Part shown: one piece after another, positions 1-6,964 of the stretch | How the letters are laid out: each line of letters starts with the position of its first letter | Position numbering within the stretch: the first letter of the stretch is position 1 | NCBI GenBank assembly: GCA_016870455.1 | Contig: VGBN01000009.1 | Span: 1 to 39,029 of the forward strand | Source of the DNA: Actinomycetota bacterium | Lineage (GTDB): Bacteria; Actinomycetota; Actinomycetes; Nanopelagicales; Nanopelagicaceae | Direction of reading: 5' to 3' | Length of the DNA stretch: 39,029 nt | Position numbers and translations under genes: made by a program | The notes under the pieces: model-generated | The model's input: only the letters and a program-made list of their open reading frames with translations | The model's database searches: none | Told to the model about the DNA's origin: nothing

Positions 1-255
1 AGCTTTTGTTGCACCACTGGATTCAGCGATTATTGCTAACTCTGCTCCAACTGCAACTGTTGAATCTACTTGCACAACAATTTTTTGTAATACCCCTGCA
101 ACTGGGGATGGAATTTCAGTATCTACTTTGTCGGTTGAAACCTCTAACAATGGTTCATCAACTGCAATTTGATCACCCTCTTTTTTTAGCCAACGGGTTA
201 CGGTGCCTTCAGTTACAGATTCACCAAGTGCTGGCATGGTTACTGAAAAAGTCAT
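1..255 (-). CDS. sucB: Dihydrolipoamide acyltransferase (E2), N-terminal lipoyl domain, cut by window edge
   Basis: E2 core component of a 2-oxoacid dehydrogenase complex (2-oxoglutarate or pyruvate type). It carries the acyl group on a lipoyl lysine and passes it to CoA. Only the first 85 residues are in the window. They form a lipoyl domain: an MPALGES start near residue 7, then [12 protein letters not shown] with the lipoylated lysine at K43. The start ATG is at 253-255, with a GAGAGG ribosome binding site just upstream. The gene follows lpd by 34 bp on the same strand, the usual E3-E2 pairing. Actinobacterial E2 proteins often have two or more lipoyl domains; the rest lies off the left edge. 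The lipoyl domain is certain. The choice between sucB and a pyruvate dehydrogenase E2 rests on gene order. Confidence 0.88.
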   Translation of the reverse strand, partial: MTFSVTMPALGESVTEGTVTRWLKKEGDQIAVDEPLLEVSTDKVDTEIPSPVAGVLQKIVVQVDSTVAVGAELAIIAESSGATKA

Positions 256-289
256 TTAGATTTCAACCTCTCTCTTAACCATTTTAACT

Positions 290-1657
290 CTAACCGTGCG
301 CATGAAGTGGTTTACCAGCCAAGGCTAAGTGTGCCTCACCCATCGCCTCAGACAAGGTTGGGTGAGCATGGATGTGTTGGGCCACATCAGCTGCATCAGC
401 CTCCCAGTTATAGATTAGTTGAGCTTCAGCCAGTAACTCACCTACACGAGAGCCAACCATATGGATGCCCAAAACTGGGCCATTCTTTTTGGCAACCAAT
501 TTAACTGAGCCAGCAGTCTTTAAAATATTGGCTTTACCATTTCCAGCTAAATCATAATTTAACTCAACTACATCATGGCCTGCTGCTTTAGCAGCTGCAG
601 TGGTTAATCCAACGGAGGCAACCTCAGGTTCTGAGTAAGTAACACGTGGAACACCATCATAATTAATAGCTCTTGGATTTAAACCTGCAATCTCCTCAGC
701 CACCATAATTCCCTCTGCAAATCCAACATGTGCTAATTGCAAAGTTGGAATTAAATCACCAACCGCCCAGACTCCGGGCACATTGGTTCGGCACTTATTA
801 TCAACTACAACATGGCCGCGATCCATCTTGATTCCTACCTCTTCATAACCTAAACCAGTTGAGACCGGACCACGACCAACCGCCACCAACAAGATTTCAG
901 CGGTAAATTGCTTGCCATCCTCCAACGTTACCTTCACATCCTTCTTGCCACGCTCGGCAGATTTAAACTTTACGCCGAGTTCAAAATTTATTCCGCGCTT
1001 GCGAAAAGCACGTTCTAATTGCTTACTTGATGACTCATCCTCCAATGCAACTAGGTGAGCCAAACCTTCAATAATTGTTACCTCTGCACCAAAGGATTTC
1101 CAAACTGAGGCAAACTCACAACCAATCACACCGCCACCTAAGACAATTACAGATTTTGGAACGTAATCCAATTTGATTGCTTGCTCACTGGTAATTATCT
1201 GCTTGCCATCAATCTCAAGACCAGGCAAAGTTTTAGGATATGAACCTGTTGCTAAAATTACATTTTTACCACTGTACTTGGTGCCGTTTACCTCAACTGT
1301 ATTGTTAGAAAGTAATTTTCCACTTCCTTGCACATAGGTAACATTTCTAGATTTAACTAATCCCTCTAGACCTTTGTGTAATTTGGCGATTACGCCATCT
1401 TTATAGGTATTAACGGCAGACATGTCCATGGCATGAAAATCAGCTTTAACACCAAAATCACCTGCATGACGGATGTTATCGGCGATCTCACCAGCATGTA
1501 ATAGGGCTTTGGTGGGAATACAACCTTTGTGAAGACAGGTTCCGCCTAATTTATCCTTCTCGATTAAGAGTACTTTTTGACCTAATTGTGAGGCACGAAG
1601 TGCTGCCGCATAACCACCACTGCCGCCACCAAGAATTACTAAATCAAACTCGGCCAT
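290..1657 (-). CDS. lpdA: Dihydrolipoyl dehydrogenase (E3)
   Basis: FAD disulfide oxidoreductase that reoxidises the dihydrolipoyl arm of 2-oxoacid dehydrogenases (and the glycine cleavage H protein) with NAD+. At 455 residues it is the normal family length. Visible features: an N-terminal FAD site GGGSGGYAAA near residue 10; the redox disulfide GGTCLHKGCIPTK with C41 and C46; the NAD-binding GGGVIGCEFAS near residue 175; a second FAD motif VWAVGDL near residue 297; and the C-terminal His-Glu pair in HPTLSEAMGE. ATG is preceded by AGGA at a normal distance. It sits between pepA and E2 on the minus strand, probably one transcript. gcvT lies nearby, but no gcvP or gcvH is seen. Confidence 0.97.
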   Translation of the reverse strand: MAEFDLVILGGGSGGYAAALRASQLGQKVLLIEKDKLGGTCLHKGCIPTKALLHAGEIADNIRHAGDFGVKADFHAMDMSAVNTYKDGVIAKLHKGLEGLVKSRNVTYVQGSGKLLSNNTVEVNGTKYSGKNVILATGSYPKTLPGLEIDGKQIITSEQAIKLDYVPKSVIVLGGGVIGCEFASVWKSFGAEVTIIEGLAHLVALEDESSSKQLERAFRKRGINFELGVKFKSAERGKKDVKVTLEDGKQFTAEILLVAVGRGPVSTGLGYEEVGIKMDRGHVVVDNKCRTNVPGVWAVGDLIPTLQLAHVGFAEGIMVAEEIAGLNPRAINYDGVPRVTYSEPEVASVGLTTAAAKAAGHDVVELNYDLAGNGKANILKTAGSVKLVAKKNGPVLGIHMVGSRVGELLAEAQLIYNWEADAADVAQHIHAHPTLSEAMGEAHLALAGKPLHAHG

Positions 1658-1711
1658 GAGGTAATCCTGCCACGAAATCTTCTACCCGATAAACCGCTAG
1701 CAAAACCACCT

Positions 1712-3196
1712 CTAGCCCTGTGATGAACTCAACTCAACTAACTGCACCAATGAGCGCAGCCCGATTCCGGTGCCACCAACTGTGGTGTAGCCATGCGGTT
1801 GTTTTTCATTAAATGCTGGGCCTGCAATATCTAAATGCAGCCATGGAGTTTGTGGATCAATAAACTCTTTTAAAAATAATCCTGCAACCAACATGCCACC
1901 CATTCGATCACCAATATTTGCAATATCTGCAACAGGTGAATCAAGTGAGGCTCTTAACTCAACTGGTAGTGGCATTGGCCAAAAAGCCTCTCCCGCCAAC
2001 TGCGCAGCTTTTAGAAATTGATTACTAAACTCCTCATTGTTTGTCATAACTGCAGAGGTTCTAGTACCAAGTGCTACCACTTGAGCACCAGTAAGAGTTG
2101 CTACATCAATAATCCCATCTAACCCGCCAGCTTTTTTACCTACCTCAGCCGCTTTAATTAATGCATCAGCTAAAACTAATCGACCCTCAGCATCTGGATT
2201 TAGTACCTCAACAGTCTTACCACCGTAGATTGTGATTACATCACTTGGTCGGGTGGCAGTATCACTAACCATGTTCTCGGCAAGTGGTGCCCAACCATCA
2301 ATGGCAACTGGCAATTTTAATTGTGCAATGGCAAAGACTGCTGCAATCACCGCAGCAGCTCCTGACATATCTGATTTCATCGCCTCCATGCCAGCGGCGG
2401 GCTTTAATGCTAAACCTCCAGTATCAAAGGTAATACCTTTACCAACAAATGCGTATCGCTTTTTCGCTTTGGCTGGTGAGTAAGAAACATGAAGCAGTCG
2501 CGGTGGATTAGCAGAGCCCTGTCCAACCCCAATGATTCCGCCATAACCAGATTTCTTCAAAGTTGAATCGTTAAATATCTCAGACTTAACCCCGTATTTG
2601 GTGGCAAGTTTTTTCATCTTCTGCGAAAAAGAGTCGGGAGTTAAGTGACTTGGTGGGGTATTGATTAAATCGCGAACTAAGAAAGTCTGTTCTGCAATAA
2701 TCTCTGCTCGCTTAACGGCGGCCTTAGCCTGAGCGGTATCTGAAAACTTAGAGATTAGCGAGATCATCTCTAGTGGTGCTTTTTTCTCTTGCTTGCTACT
2801 TCCTAAAAACTCAACAAATGTATAGCAACCAAGTGCTGAACCTTCAGCAATTGCTGCAAGCTCAACTACAGATTTATGTGGAAGTGAAAAAGTTGCACTC
2901 TTGTTGCCACTCAAATTGCGGGCAGCTGCACCAGCGGCCCGTCTTAAAACCTCTGGTTCATAAGATGATTTAACCTCACCAAGTCCGGTGAAGATGACCA
3001 ACTTACTGGTCTTACCAGGTAACTTAATAACTTCATCTGGTTTAGCGGTTGCACCAATTGCGTTTAAGGTAGAAAGAAATGCGGTTGAGTCTAGTGAGGC
3101 TGATCCAGACTCAATTTGCAATTTTTTATTAGAAACCGCCAGGCCAACTACAAGTACTTCACTATCTACTTTGGTGGTTAACTTAATTTTGGCCAT
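1712..3196 (-). CDS. pepA: Leucyl aminopeptidase (M17 family)
   Basis: Cytosolic two-metal aminopeptidase that removes N-terminal residues, mainly hydrophobic ones, during peptide turnover. Length 494 residues, standard for M17. The N-terminal half is the variable macro-like domain. The catalytic half shows the metal ligands in order: GKGITFDTGG (Lys and Asp), MKSDMSGAA (Asp), then NPDAEGRLVLADAL (Asp and Glu plus the catalytic Arg). The family signature is normally N-T-D-A-E-G-R-L; here Thr is Pro, a mild deviation that keeps all ligands. The start is supported by AGGAG 4 bases before ATG. Stop is 54 bp from the lpd start. pepA, lpd and E2 in this order is a common actinobacterial arrangement. 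Confidence 0.96.
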   Translation of the reverse strand: MAKIKLTTKVDSEVLVVGLAVSNKKLQIESGSASLDSTAFLSTLNAIGATAKPDEVIKLPGKTSKLVIFTGLGEVKSSYEPEVLRRAAGAAARNLSGNKSATFSLPHKSVVELAAIAEGSALGCYTFVEFLGSSKQEKKAPLEMISLISKFSDTAQAKAAVKRAEIIAEQTFLVRDLINTPPSHLTPDSFSQKMKKLATKYGVKSEIFNDSTLKKSGYGGIIGVGQGSANPPRLLHVSYSPAKAKKRYAFVGKGITFDTGGLALKPAAGMEAMKSDMSGAAAVIAAVFAIAQLKLPVAIDGWAPLAENMVSDTATRPSDVITIYGGKTVEVLNPDAEGRLVLADALIKAAEVGKKAGGLDGIIDVATLTGAQVVALGTRTSAVMTNNEEFSNQFLKAAQLAGEAFWPMPLPVELRASLDSPVADIANIGDRMGGMLVAGLFLKEFIDPQTPWLHLDIAGPAFNEKQPHGYTTVGGTGIGLRSLVQLVELSSSQG

Positions 3197-3313
3197 CAGT
3201 CTCCTATATTAAAATATTTCTACATACTCTAAATCACTGGGGCAAGCCTAAAGGATTAGGATAAAAGATGATAATCCCCAATCAGTGGTGGGAAAATACC
3301 CTTTTAGGGCGTG

Positions 3314-3319
3314 TAAGTT
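3314..3319 (+). promoter_or_regulatory. -10 hexamer of gcvT, leaderless type
   Basis: TAAGTT fits the TANNNT pattern and ends 6 bases before the gcvT ATG at 3326, so transcription would begin at or next to the A of the start codon. No Shine-Dalgarno sequence lies between. No convincing -35 hexamer was found. Confidence 0.55.
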
Positions 3320-3325
3320 TGGCTT

Positions 3326-4414
3326 ATGAATCAATCACCTTTGGCAAATAGACATCTAGCTGCAAATGCCAAGATGGCCGATTTTGGTGGCTGGCTAATG
3401 CCGATTGAATACCCGGATACAGGTGCAATCGCCGAATACACCGCAGTCAGAGAACGAGTTGGATTATTTGATGTTTCCCATTTAGGCAAAATTTCTGTAA
3501 CTGGTGTTGGCGCAGTTGAGTATCTAAACAAAGTGATTACAAATGATTTAGCAAAGATTGACGCCGGACAAGCTCAATACACATTACTTTGCAATGAAGA
3601 TGGTGGTGTAGTTGATGATTTAATTGTTTATCTAAACAGTGATGAAGATTTGTTTTTGATCCCAAATGCTGCAAATACAACTGCTGTCTGTGAAATTCTC
3701 ACCCAAAATGCACCGAGTGGGGTGAGGGTAAAAAATCTTCATAAAGATTATGCCGTCCTTGCACTACAAGGAGCAGATTCAGCCAAAGTTTTAAGCAGAT
3801 TAGGTGTGGATGCCTCACTGGAATACATGTCTTTTATAAATACCACGATCGGCAACTTGCCCGTGATTCTCTGCCGTACTGGATACACCGGTGAGTTTGG
3901 ATTTGAGATTATTCCTAGTTGGCCTGATGCCGAGCAGGTTTGGGATCAGATTGTCTTAGTAGTTAAAGAGTTTGGTGGCGCAATTTGTGGCCTAGGTGCA
4001 AGAGATCTACTTCGCACCGAGATGGGTTACCCACTTCATGGCCATGAGCTATCACTTTCCATCACACCAGTTGAGGCTGGAGCTGGCTGGGCGGTTGGTT
4101 GGAGTAAGGAGCAATTCCGAGGAAAAAAAGTATTAACCCAACAAATAGAACTGGGTAGTAAGTTGAGATTAAAAGCAATACTGGCAACGGAGCGAGGAAT
4201 TCCCAGAAAAGATATGCAGGTTAAAAATCTGCAAGGTGAGTTAATTGGCAAGGTAACTAGTGGCACCTACTCACCAGCTTTGAAAAAGGGAATTGGCTTG
4301 GCTTTAGTTAACTCAGATGTTAAAAAAGATGATCAAGTATTGATTGATATCCGGGGAACTGATTCAACTTTTAAGGTTGTTTCACTTCCCTTTGTGCCAT
4401 CTAAAGTTCGATAA
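3326..4414 (+). CDS. gcvT: Glycine cleavage system T protein (aminomethyltransferase)
   Basis: Transfers the methylene group from the aminomethyl arm of the H protein to tetrahydrofolate, releasing ammonia. Length 362 residues, typical. The start has the family pattern of an N-terminal GGWLMPIEY segment, followed by VGLFDVSHLGK near residue 47. Tetrahydrofolate-pocket residues lie in LCRTGYTGEFGFEI near residue 185, and the C-terminal barrel shows the usual GTYSPALKKGIGLALV. It stands alone: the two neighbours are on the other strand, and gcvP and gcvH are not in the window. The enzyme call is firm. A YgfZ-like protein is unlikely because the full T-protein length and folate motifs are present. 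The convergent 53-residue gene ends 30 bp downstream. Confidence 0.95.
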   Translation: MNQSPLANRHLAANAKMADFGGWLMPIEYPDTGAIAEYTAVRERVGLFDVSHLGKISVTGVGAVEYLNKVITNDLAKIDAGQAQYTLLCNEDGGVVDDLIVYLNSDEDLFLIPNAANTTAVCEILTQNAPSGVRVKNLHKDYAVLALQGADSAKVLSRLGVDASLEYMSFINTTIGNLPVILCRTGYTGEFGFEIIPSWPDAEQVWDQIVLVVKEFGGAICGLGARDLLRTEMGYPLHGHELSLSITPVEAGAGWAVGWSKEQFRGKKVLTQQIELGSKLRLKAILATERGIPRKDMQVKNLQGELIGKVTSGTYSPALKKGIGLALVNSDVKKDDQVLIDIRGTDSTFKVVSLPFVPSKVR

Positions 4415-4443
4415 GGCCAAGCCAGTTTTCTTAAGCTAGATTT

Positions 4444-4605
4444 TTAGTGACCACCCCAAAAACGCCATGCAAACTCAGCGATATTGGTGCCTACATAAAG
4501 AATTCCCACGTGAACTGTGAGTCCTAAAATCTTTGCAAACAGTGATTTGCCAGCAGTTGATTTCTTAACAGTGACAATGGCTGGTGCTTGATAACTAGAT
4601 AACAT
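4444..4605 (-). CDS. 53-residue single-helix membrane protein in the B12-riboswitch operon, function unknown
   Basis: A short gene of 53 codons on the minus strand, second in the riboswitch-controlled unit. ATG at 4603-4605 has AGGAG five bases upstream. The protein has a basic 20-residue head, one hydrophobic helix at about residues 22-45 (LFAKILGLTVHVGILYVGTN), and an aromatic tail ending FWRFWGGH-like (AEFAWRFWGGH). One His lies in the helix and one at the C-terminus. I do not recognise the family. Size, one helix and B12-riboswitch control recall CbtB-type cobalt transporter subunits, but the His-rich CbtB tail is not there. It begins 8 bp after the DUF4430 gene stop, so the two are surely cotranscribed. 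A small partner subunit for a cobalamin or cobalt uptake protein is the best guess. Confidence 0.72.
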   Translation of the reverse strand: MLSSYQAPAIVTVKKSTAGKSLFAKILGLTVHVGILYVGTNIAEFAWRFWGGH

Positions 4606-4613
4606 TTGGACTC

Positions 4614-5141
4614 CTACTTAGGAAACTTAACATTACCATTATCGGCAAAGACAAAGGCTAATGAATCACCTGGATTTAGCGCCAGATCAGCCACACCCAC
4701 CTGAGCCCATGCCCATTTAGTGTTTAAGTCAGCTGGATTGGGAAGGGCTTGTTTGCGTTTTTCTAACAGCGCCCAATATGCAAACTCAGCCGGCATATCC
4801 TTACAACTTTCGATGTAATCCTCATGACCCTTGACCCCAATTGGTTCATTTGGCTTTGGCAGATTATTTAATCGACAAACAACAGCGGTGCCATATTTAT
4901 CTGTGCCCTGGATATTAAAGTTTGCATTTGTCATTAGCTCTAATGCAGTGGTTTGGCCATCTACGGGCAAACACTTTTCATACGGCTTTGCCGAAGCATC
5001 CAAAATGCCATAATCAATAACCACATTGACACAGTTTTTTGTGGTTTGTGAGGAGTAAAAACTAACCCCACCGATTATTACCGCTGCAGCGATGATGCCT
5101 GGAATGAATTTCTTAACCTTTATAAACAACTTACTGAACAT
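4614..5141 (-). CDS. Membrane-anchored transcobalamin-like (DUF4430) protein under B12 riboswitch control
   Basis: 175 residues. Residues 1-12 are basic, 13-30 are one hydrophobic segment (FIPGIIAAAVIIGGVSFY), and the rest would lie outside the membrane. The exported part fits the DUF4430/transcobalamin C-terminal fold: an opening VNVVIDYG strand, VDGQTTALELM near residue 60, KYGTAVVCRLNNLP near residue 82, then WALLEKRK, the WAWAQVG segment and a closing LNPGDSLAFVF. Four Cys (in NCVNV, KCLPV, VVCRL and ESCKD) could form two disulfides. In known proteins this fold binds or presents cobalamin. With the riboswitch upstream, a surface cobalamin-binding or uptake role is likely. ATG follows GAGAGGAAG by three bases. 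No ABC or ECF transporter genes are adjacent. The fold assignment is by motif reading only. Confidence 0.8.
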   Translation of the reverse strand: MFSKLFIKVKKFIPGIIAAAVIIGGVSFYSSQTTKNCVNVVIDYGILDASAKPYEKCLPVDGQTTALELMTNANFNIQGTDKYGTAVVCRLNNLPKPNEPIGVKGHEDYIESCKDMPAEFAYWALLEKRKQALPNPADLNTKWAWAQVGVADLALNPGDSLAFVFADNGNVKFPK

Positions 5142-5144
5142 GTA

Positions 5145-5163
5145 CTTCCTCTCAAATAGAGAG
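5145..5163 (-). promoter_or_regulatory. Hairpin over the Shine-Dalgarno of the DUF4430 gene
   Basis: On the minus strand CTCTC, a five-base loop and GAGAG (plus-strand 5149-5163) form a small stem. Its 3' arm is the beginning of the GAGAGGAAG ribosome binding site (5145-5153). Folding would hide the site, so the leader may act on translation as well as on termination. Confidence 0.45.
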
Positions 5164-5176
5164 TTTCACGTAAGCG

Positions 5177-5196
5177 AAAAAACTCATCTAGATGAG
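5177..5196 (-). terminator. Intrinsic terminator of the cobalamin riboswitch
   Basis: Directly after the aptamer, on the minus strand, a perfect 14-base palindrome CTCATCTAGATGAG (5183-5196) is followed by six T residues (5177-5182). This is a compact rho-independent terminator and the likely expression platform, ending transcription before the DUF4430 gene when cobalamin is bound. Confidence 0.8.
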
Positions 5197-5200
5197 ATTT

Positions 5201-5354
5201 CCCGCCCCGCAATCCTCGACGGGTGGTAAAAAATAAAATGTGTTGGGTAATCCGACTTGAAATAAATTTTTCTCACGGTTGCGGGACAGCGTCGGATTTT
5301 CACCGACTTCCCCCAGTCACATTCATTTGCTTTCAATATTAAGTTGTAGGCGGA
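5201..5354 (-). promoter_or_regulatory. Cobalamin (B12) riboswitch aptamer
   Basis: Read on the minus strand, the conserved core appears in order: GGGGGAAGTCGGTGAAAATC, CCGACGCTGTCCCGCAACCG with GTGAG (the B12 box), then AAGTCGGATTACCC about 20 bases later. The ends can pair as P1: TCCGCC at the 5' side (5349-5354) with GGCGGG at the 3' side (5201-5206). It lies upstream of the DUF4430 and 53-residue genes and ends at a terminator hairpin, the layout of an OFF switch. The P1 limits are my inference; the core match is direct. Confidence 0.94.
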
Positions 5355-5418
5355 GTATGCTGCCATCGCCTAGATAGCGCAACTCACCACGCCAATTGCC
5401 TAGATTTCAAGGTGGGGT

Positions 5419-5424
5419 TATGGT
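5419..5424 (+). promoter_or_regulatory. -10 hexamer of the aldo/keto reductase gene, leaderless type
   Basis: TATGGT ends six bases before the ATG at 5431, with no ribosome binding site between. It lies back to back with the riboswitch leader, so 5355-5418 must hold both upstream promoter regions. Confidence 0.5.
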
Positions 5425-5430
5425 TGGCAG

Positions 5431-6432
5431 ATGCAATACCGTCGCCTCGGCAGCACTGGCATGTATGTCTCTGAATTAACCTATGGAAATTGGATTACCC
5501 ATGGCTCACAGGTTGAGGCGGAGGCGGCAACAAAATGTGTGCGGGCAGCCCTTGAGTATGGAATTACTACCTTAGATACCGCTGATGTTTATGCCGGAAC
5601 TAGAGCTGAAACCGTACTAGGCAAAGCCTTAAAAGGGGTTCGGCGTGAATCATATGAGTTATTCACCAAGGTTTACTGGCCAACTGGCACTGGCAAAAAT
5701 GATCGTGGTCTATCCCGCAAACACATCATGGAGTCATGCAATGCTTCGTTGAAGCGGTTAAAGACTGATTATGTAGATCTCTATCAAGCCCATCGATTTG
5801 ATTATGAAACACCATTAGAGGAGACCTTAGGTGCATTTGATGATCTGATTCGAAGTGGCAAGGTTTTATATATTGGTTTTTCAGAGTGGAATGCTGAGCA
5901 AATAGCTGCAGCACTTAAGATCCAAGATCAAAAAGGTTATTACCGTTTCATTTCTAGCCAGCCCCAATACTCGATGTTGTGGCGCGTGATTGAATCCCAG
6001 GTTGTCCCGCTCTCTGAAAAAGAGGGGATTGGTCAGATTGTTTGGTCACCAATTGCTCAAGGTGTTTTAACTGGTAAGTATCTACCTGGACAAAAAGCAC
6101 CTGCTGGCTCTCGTGCCACCGATAAAAAAGGTGGGGCAAATATGATCGCTGGATTAATGAAGGAGCCTATATTGGAAGCGGTACAAAAGTTAGTACCGAT
6201 TGCTGCCAAGGTGGATTTAACCCTTGCGCAATTGGCAATTGCTTGGGTATTACAAAATCCAAATGTTTCCAGTGCCATTATTGGCGCAACTAAACCTGCC
6301 CAAATCAAAGAGAATGTAAAGGCAGCTGGGGTAAAACTTGATCAGTCGATTATGAATGAGATTGATCAGGCGCTTACTGGCGTGATCACCACTGATCCAG
6401 CTAAAACAATTAGCCCTAAACCAAGAGCGTAA
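5431..6432 (+). CDS. Aldo/keto reductase, Kv-beta/YghZ-like
   Basis: Cytosolic NADPH-dependent oxidoreductase of the aldo/keto reductase superfamily, 333 residues. The opening MQYRRLGSTGMYVSELTYGN is the AKR beta-hairpin and first strand. The catalytic set is visible: D49 and Y54 in LDTADVYAG, K80 in ELFTKVYW, H121 in LYQAHRFDY. The cofactor side shows SQPQYSML and WSPIAQGVLTGKY, as in Kv-beta and YghZ-type proteins, and near the C-terminus IIGATKPAQIKENVKA. Substrates in this subgroup are small aldehydes and ketones such as methylglyoxal; the true substrate here cannot be told. Convergent with the DUF3043 gene, stops three bases apart. Confidence 0.9.
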   Translation: MQYRRLGSTGMYVSELTYGNWITHGSQVEAEAATKCVRAALEYGITTLDTADVYAGTRAETVLGKALKGVRRESYELFTKVYWPTGTGKNDRGLSRKHIMESCNASLKRLKTDYVDLYQAHRFDYETPLEETLGAFDDLIRSGKVLYIGFSEWNAEQIAAALKIQDQKGYYRFISSQPQYSMLWRVIESQVVPLSEKEGIGQIVWSPIAQGVLTGKYLPGQKAPAGSRATDKKGGANMIAGLMKEPILEAVQKLVPIAAKVDLTLAQLAIAWVLQNPNVSSAIIGATKPAQIKENVKAAGVKLDQSIMNEIDQALTGVITTDPAKTISPKPRA

Positions 6433-6435
6433 GGG

Positions 6436-6960
6436 TTACTTTTTCTTACCCTTAATTGGGGATATCTGCGGGGCGGGAGCGCGTAATCGCCTAAGTTGTG
6501 TGGCGCGCATCCAACCATATAGCCCAATACCTTTAGTTGGCTGATCGGGAAATTTCTCTCGAACAATTCTCTTAATCCTGCGAGAGAGCAAGATGCCATC
6601 TAAGGTAATAAAAATCATGGATGAGTACATCACCGCCACCGCTGCAAGTTGAACTGCTGGAATTGGAATGATGGTCATAAATAAAACCACCATGATGATA
6701 ATCAAAAAGTATTCAGCGACCGATTTTCGTTCATCAATATAATTTCTAACAAATCTTCTAGCTGGACCGCGATCTCTAAGTGGGAGCGCAGCCTCCTCAC
6801 CACGCATGTAGGCAGCTCTTGCCTCCATCCGACGTTTTCTGGCCTGTTCTTTTAACGCCCGCTTTGCCTCTTTACTTGCACCTGGCGATAAAGGTGAGAC
6901 CTTTAATTTAGCCTGCGCCTCTTTGCGCTTTGGAGTTGGCTTTCCTTTTTTTCCGCTCAT
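6436..6960 (-). CDS. DUF3043 family membrane protein
   Basis: 174 residues, an actinobacterial family of unknown function. The N-terminal 50 residues are strongly basic and charged (lysine- and arginine-rich, low complexity). A conserved block DRGPARRFVRNYIDERKS follows at about 62-80. Two hydrophobic helices are at about 84-105 and 107-127 (YFLIIIMVVLFMTIIPIPAV and AAVAVMYSSMIFITLDGILL), then a basic tail ending IKGKKK. The RDRGPARRFVRNYID block and paired helices are the basis for the family call. It is directly downstream of nadA (4 bp gap) and probably cotranscribed. In Actinobacteria it commonly sits in this erpA/nadA/cta neighbourhood. No role can be given. Confidence 0.85.
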   Translation of the reverse strand: MSGKKGKPTPKRKEAQAKLKVSPLSPGASKEAKRALKEQARKRRMEARAAYMRGEEAALPLRDRGPARRFVRNYIDERKSVAEYFLIIIMVVLFMTIIPIPAVQLAAVAVMYSSMIFITLDGILLSRRIKRIVREKFPDQPTKGIGLYGWMRATQLRRLRAPAPQISPIKGKKK

Positions 6961-6964
6961 GTGA

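Noticed and set aside
6-278. Open frame of 90 codons on the plus strand
   Set aside because: It is antisense to the E2 lipoyl domain, which has clear motifs; the Leu/Gln-rich product is a shadow.
3235-3287. Nested inverted repeats upstream of gcvT (CACTGGGG with CCCC-AAT-CAGTG; GGATTA with TAATCC), considered as a glycine riboswitch or other leader RNA
   Set aside because: The glycine aptamer core is absent, and the likely promoter at 3314-3319 lies downstream, so this stretch would not be in the gcvT mRNA. The repeats are imperfect.
5184-5366. Open frame of 60 codons on the minus strand upstream of the DUF4430 gene
   Set aside because: It lies entirely on the cobalamin riboswitch and its terminator; the conserved RNA core explains the sequence.
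6426-6450. TAAGGGT / ACCCTTA hairpin between the aldo/keto reductase and DUF3043 genes, considered as a two-way terminator
   Set aside because: No T-run follows on either strand at the right place, and most of one arm is the coding Lys-rich end of the DUF3043 gene.
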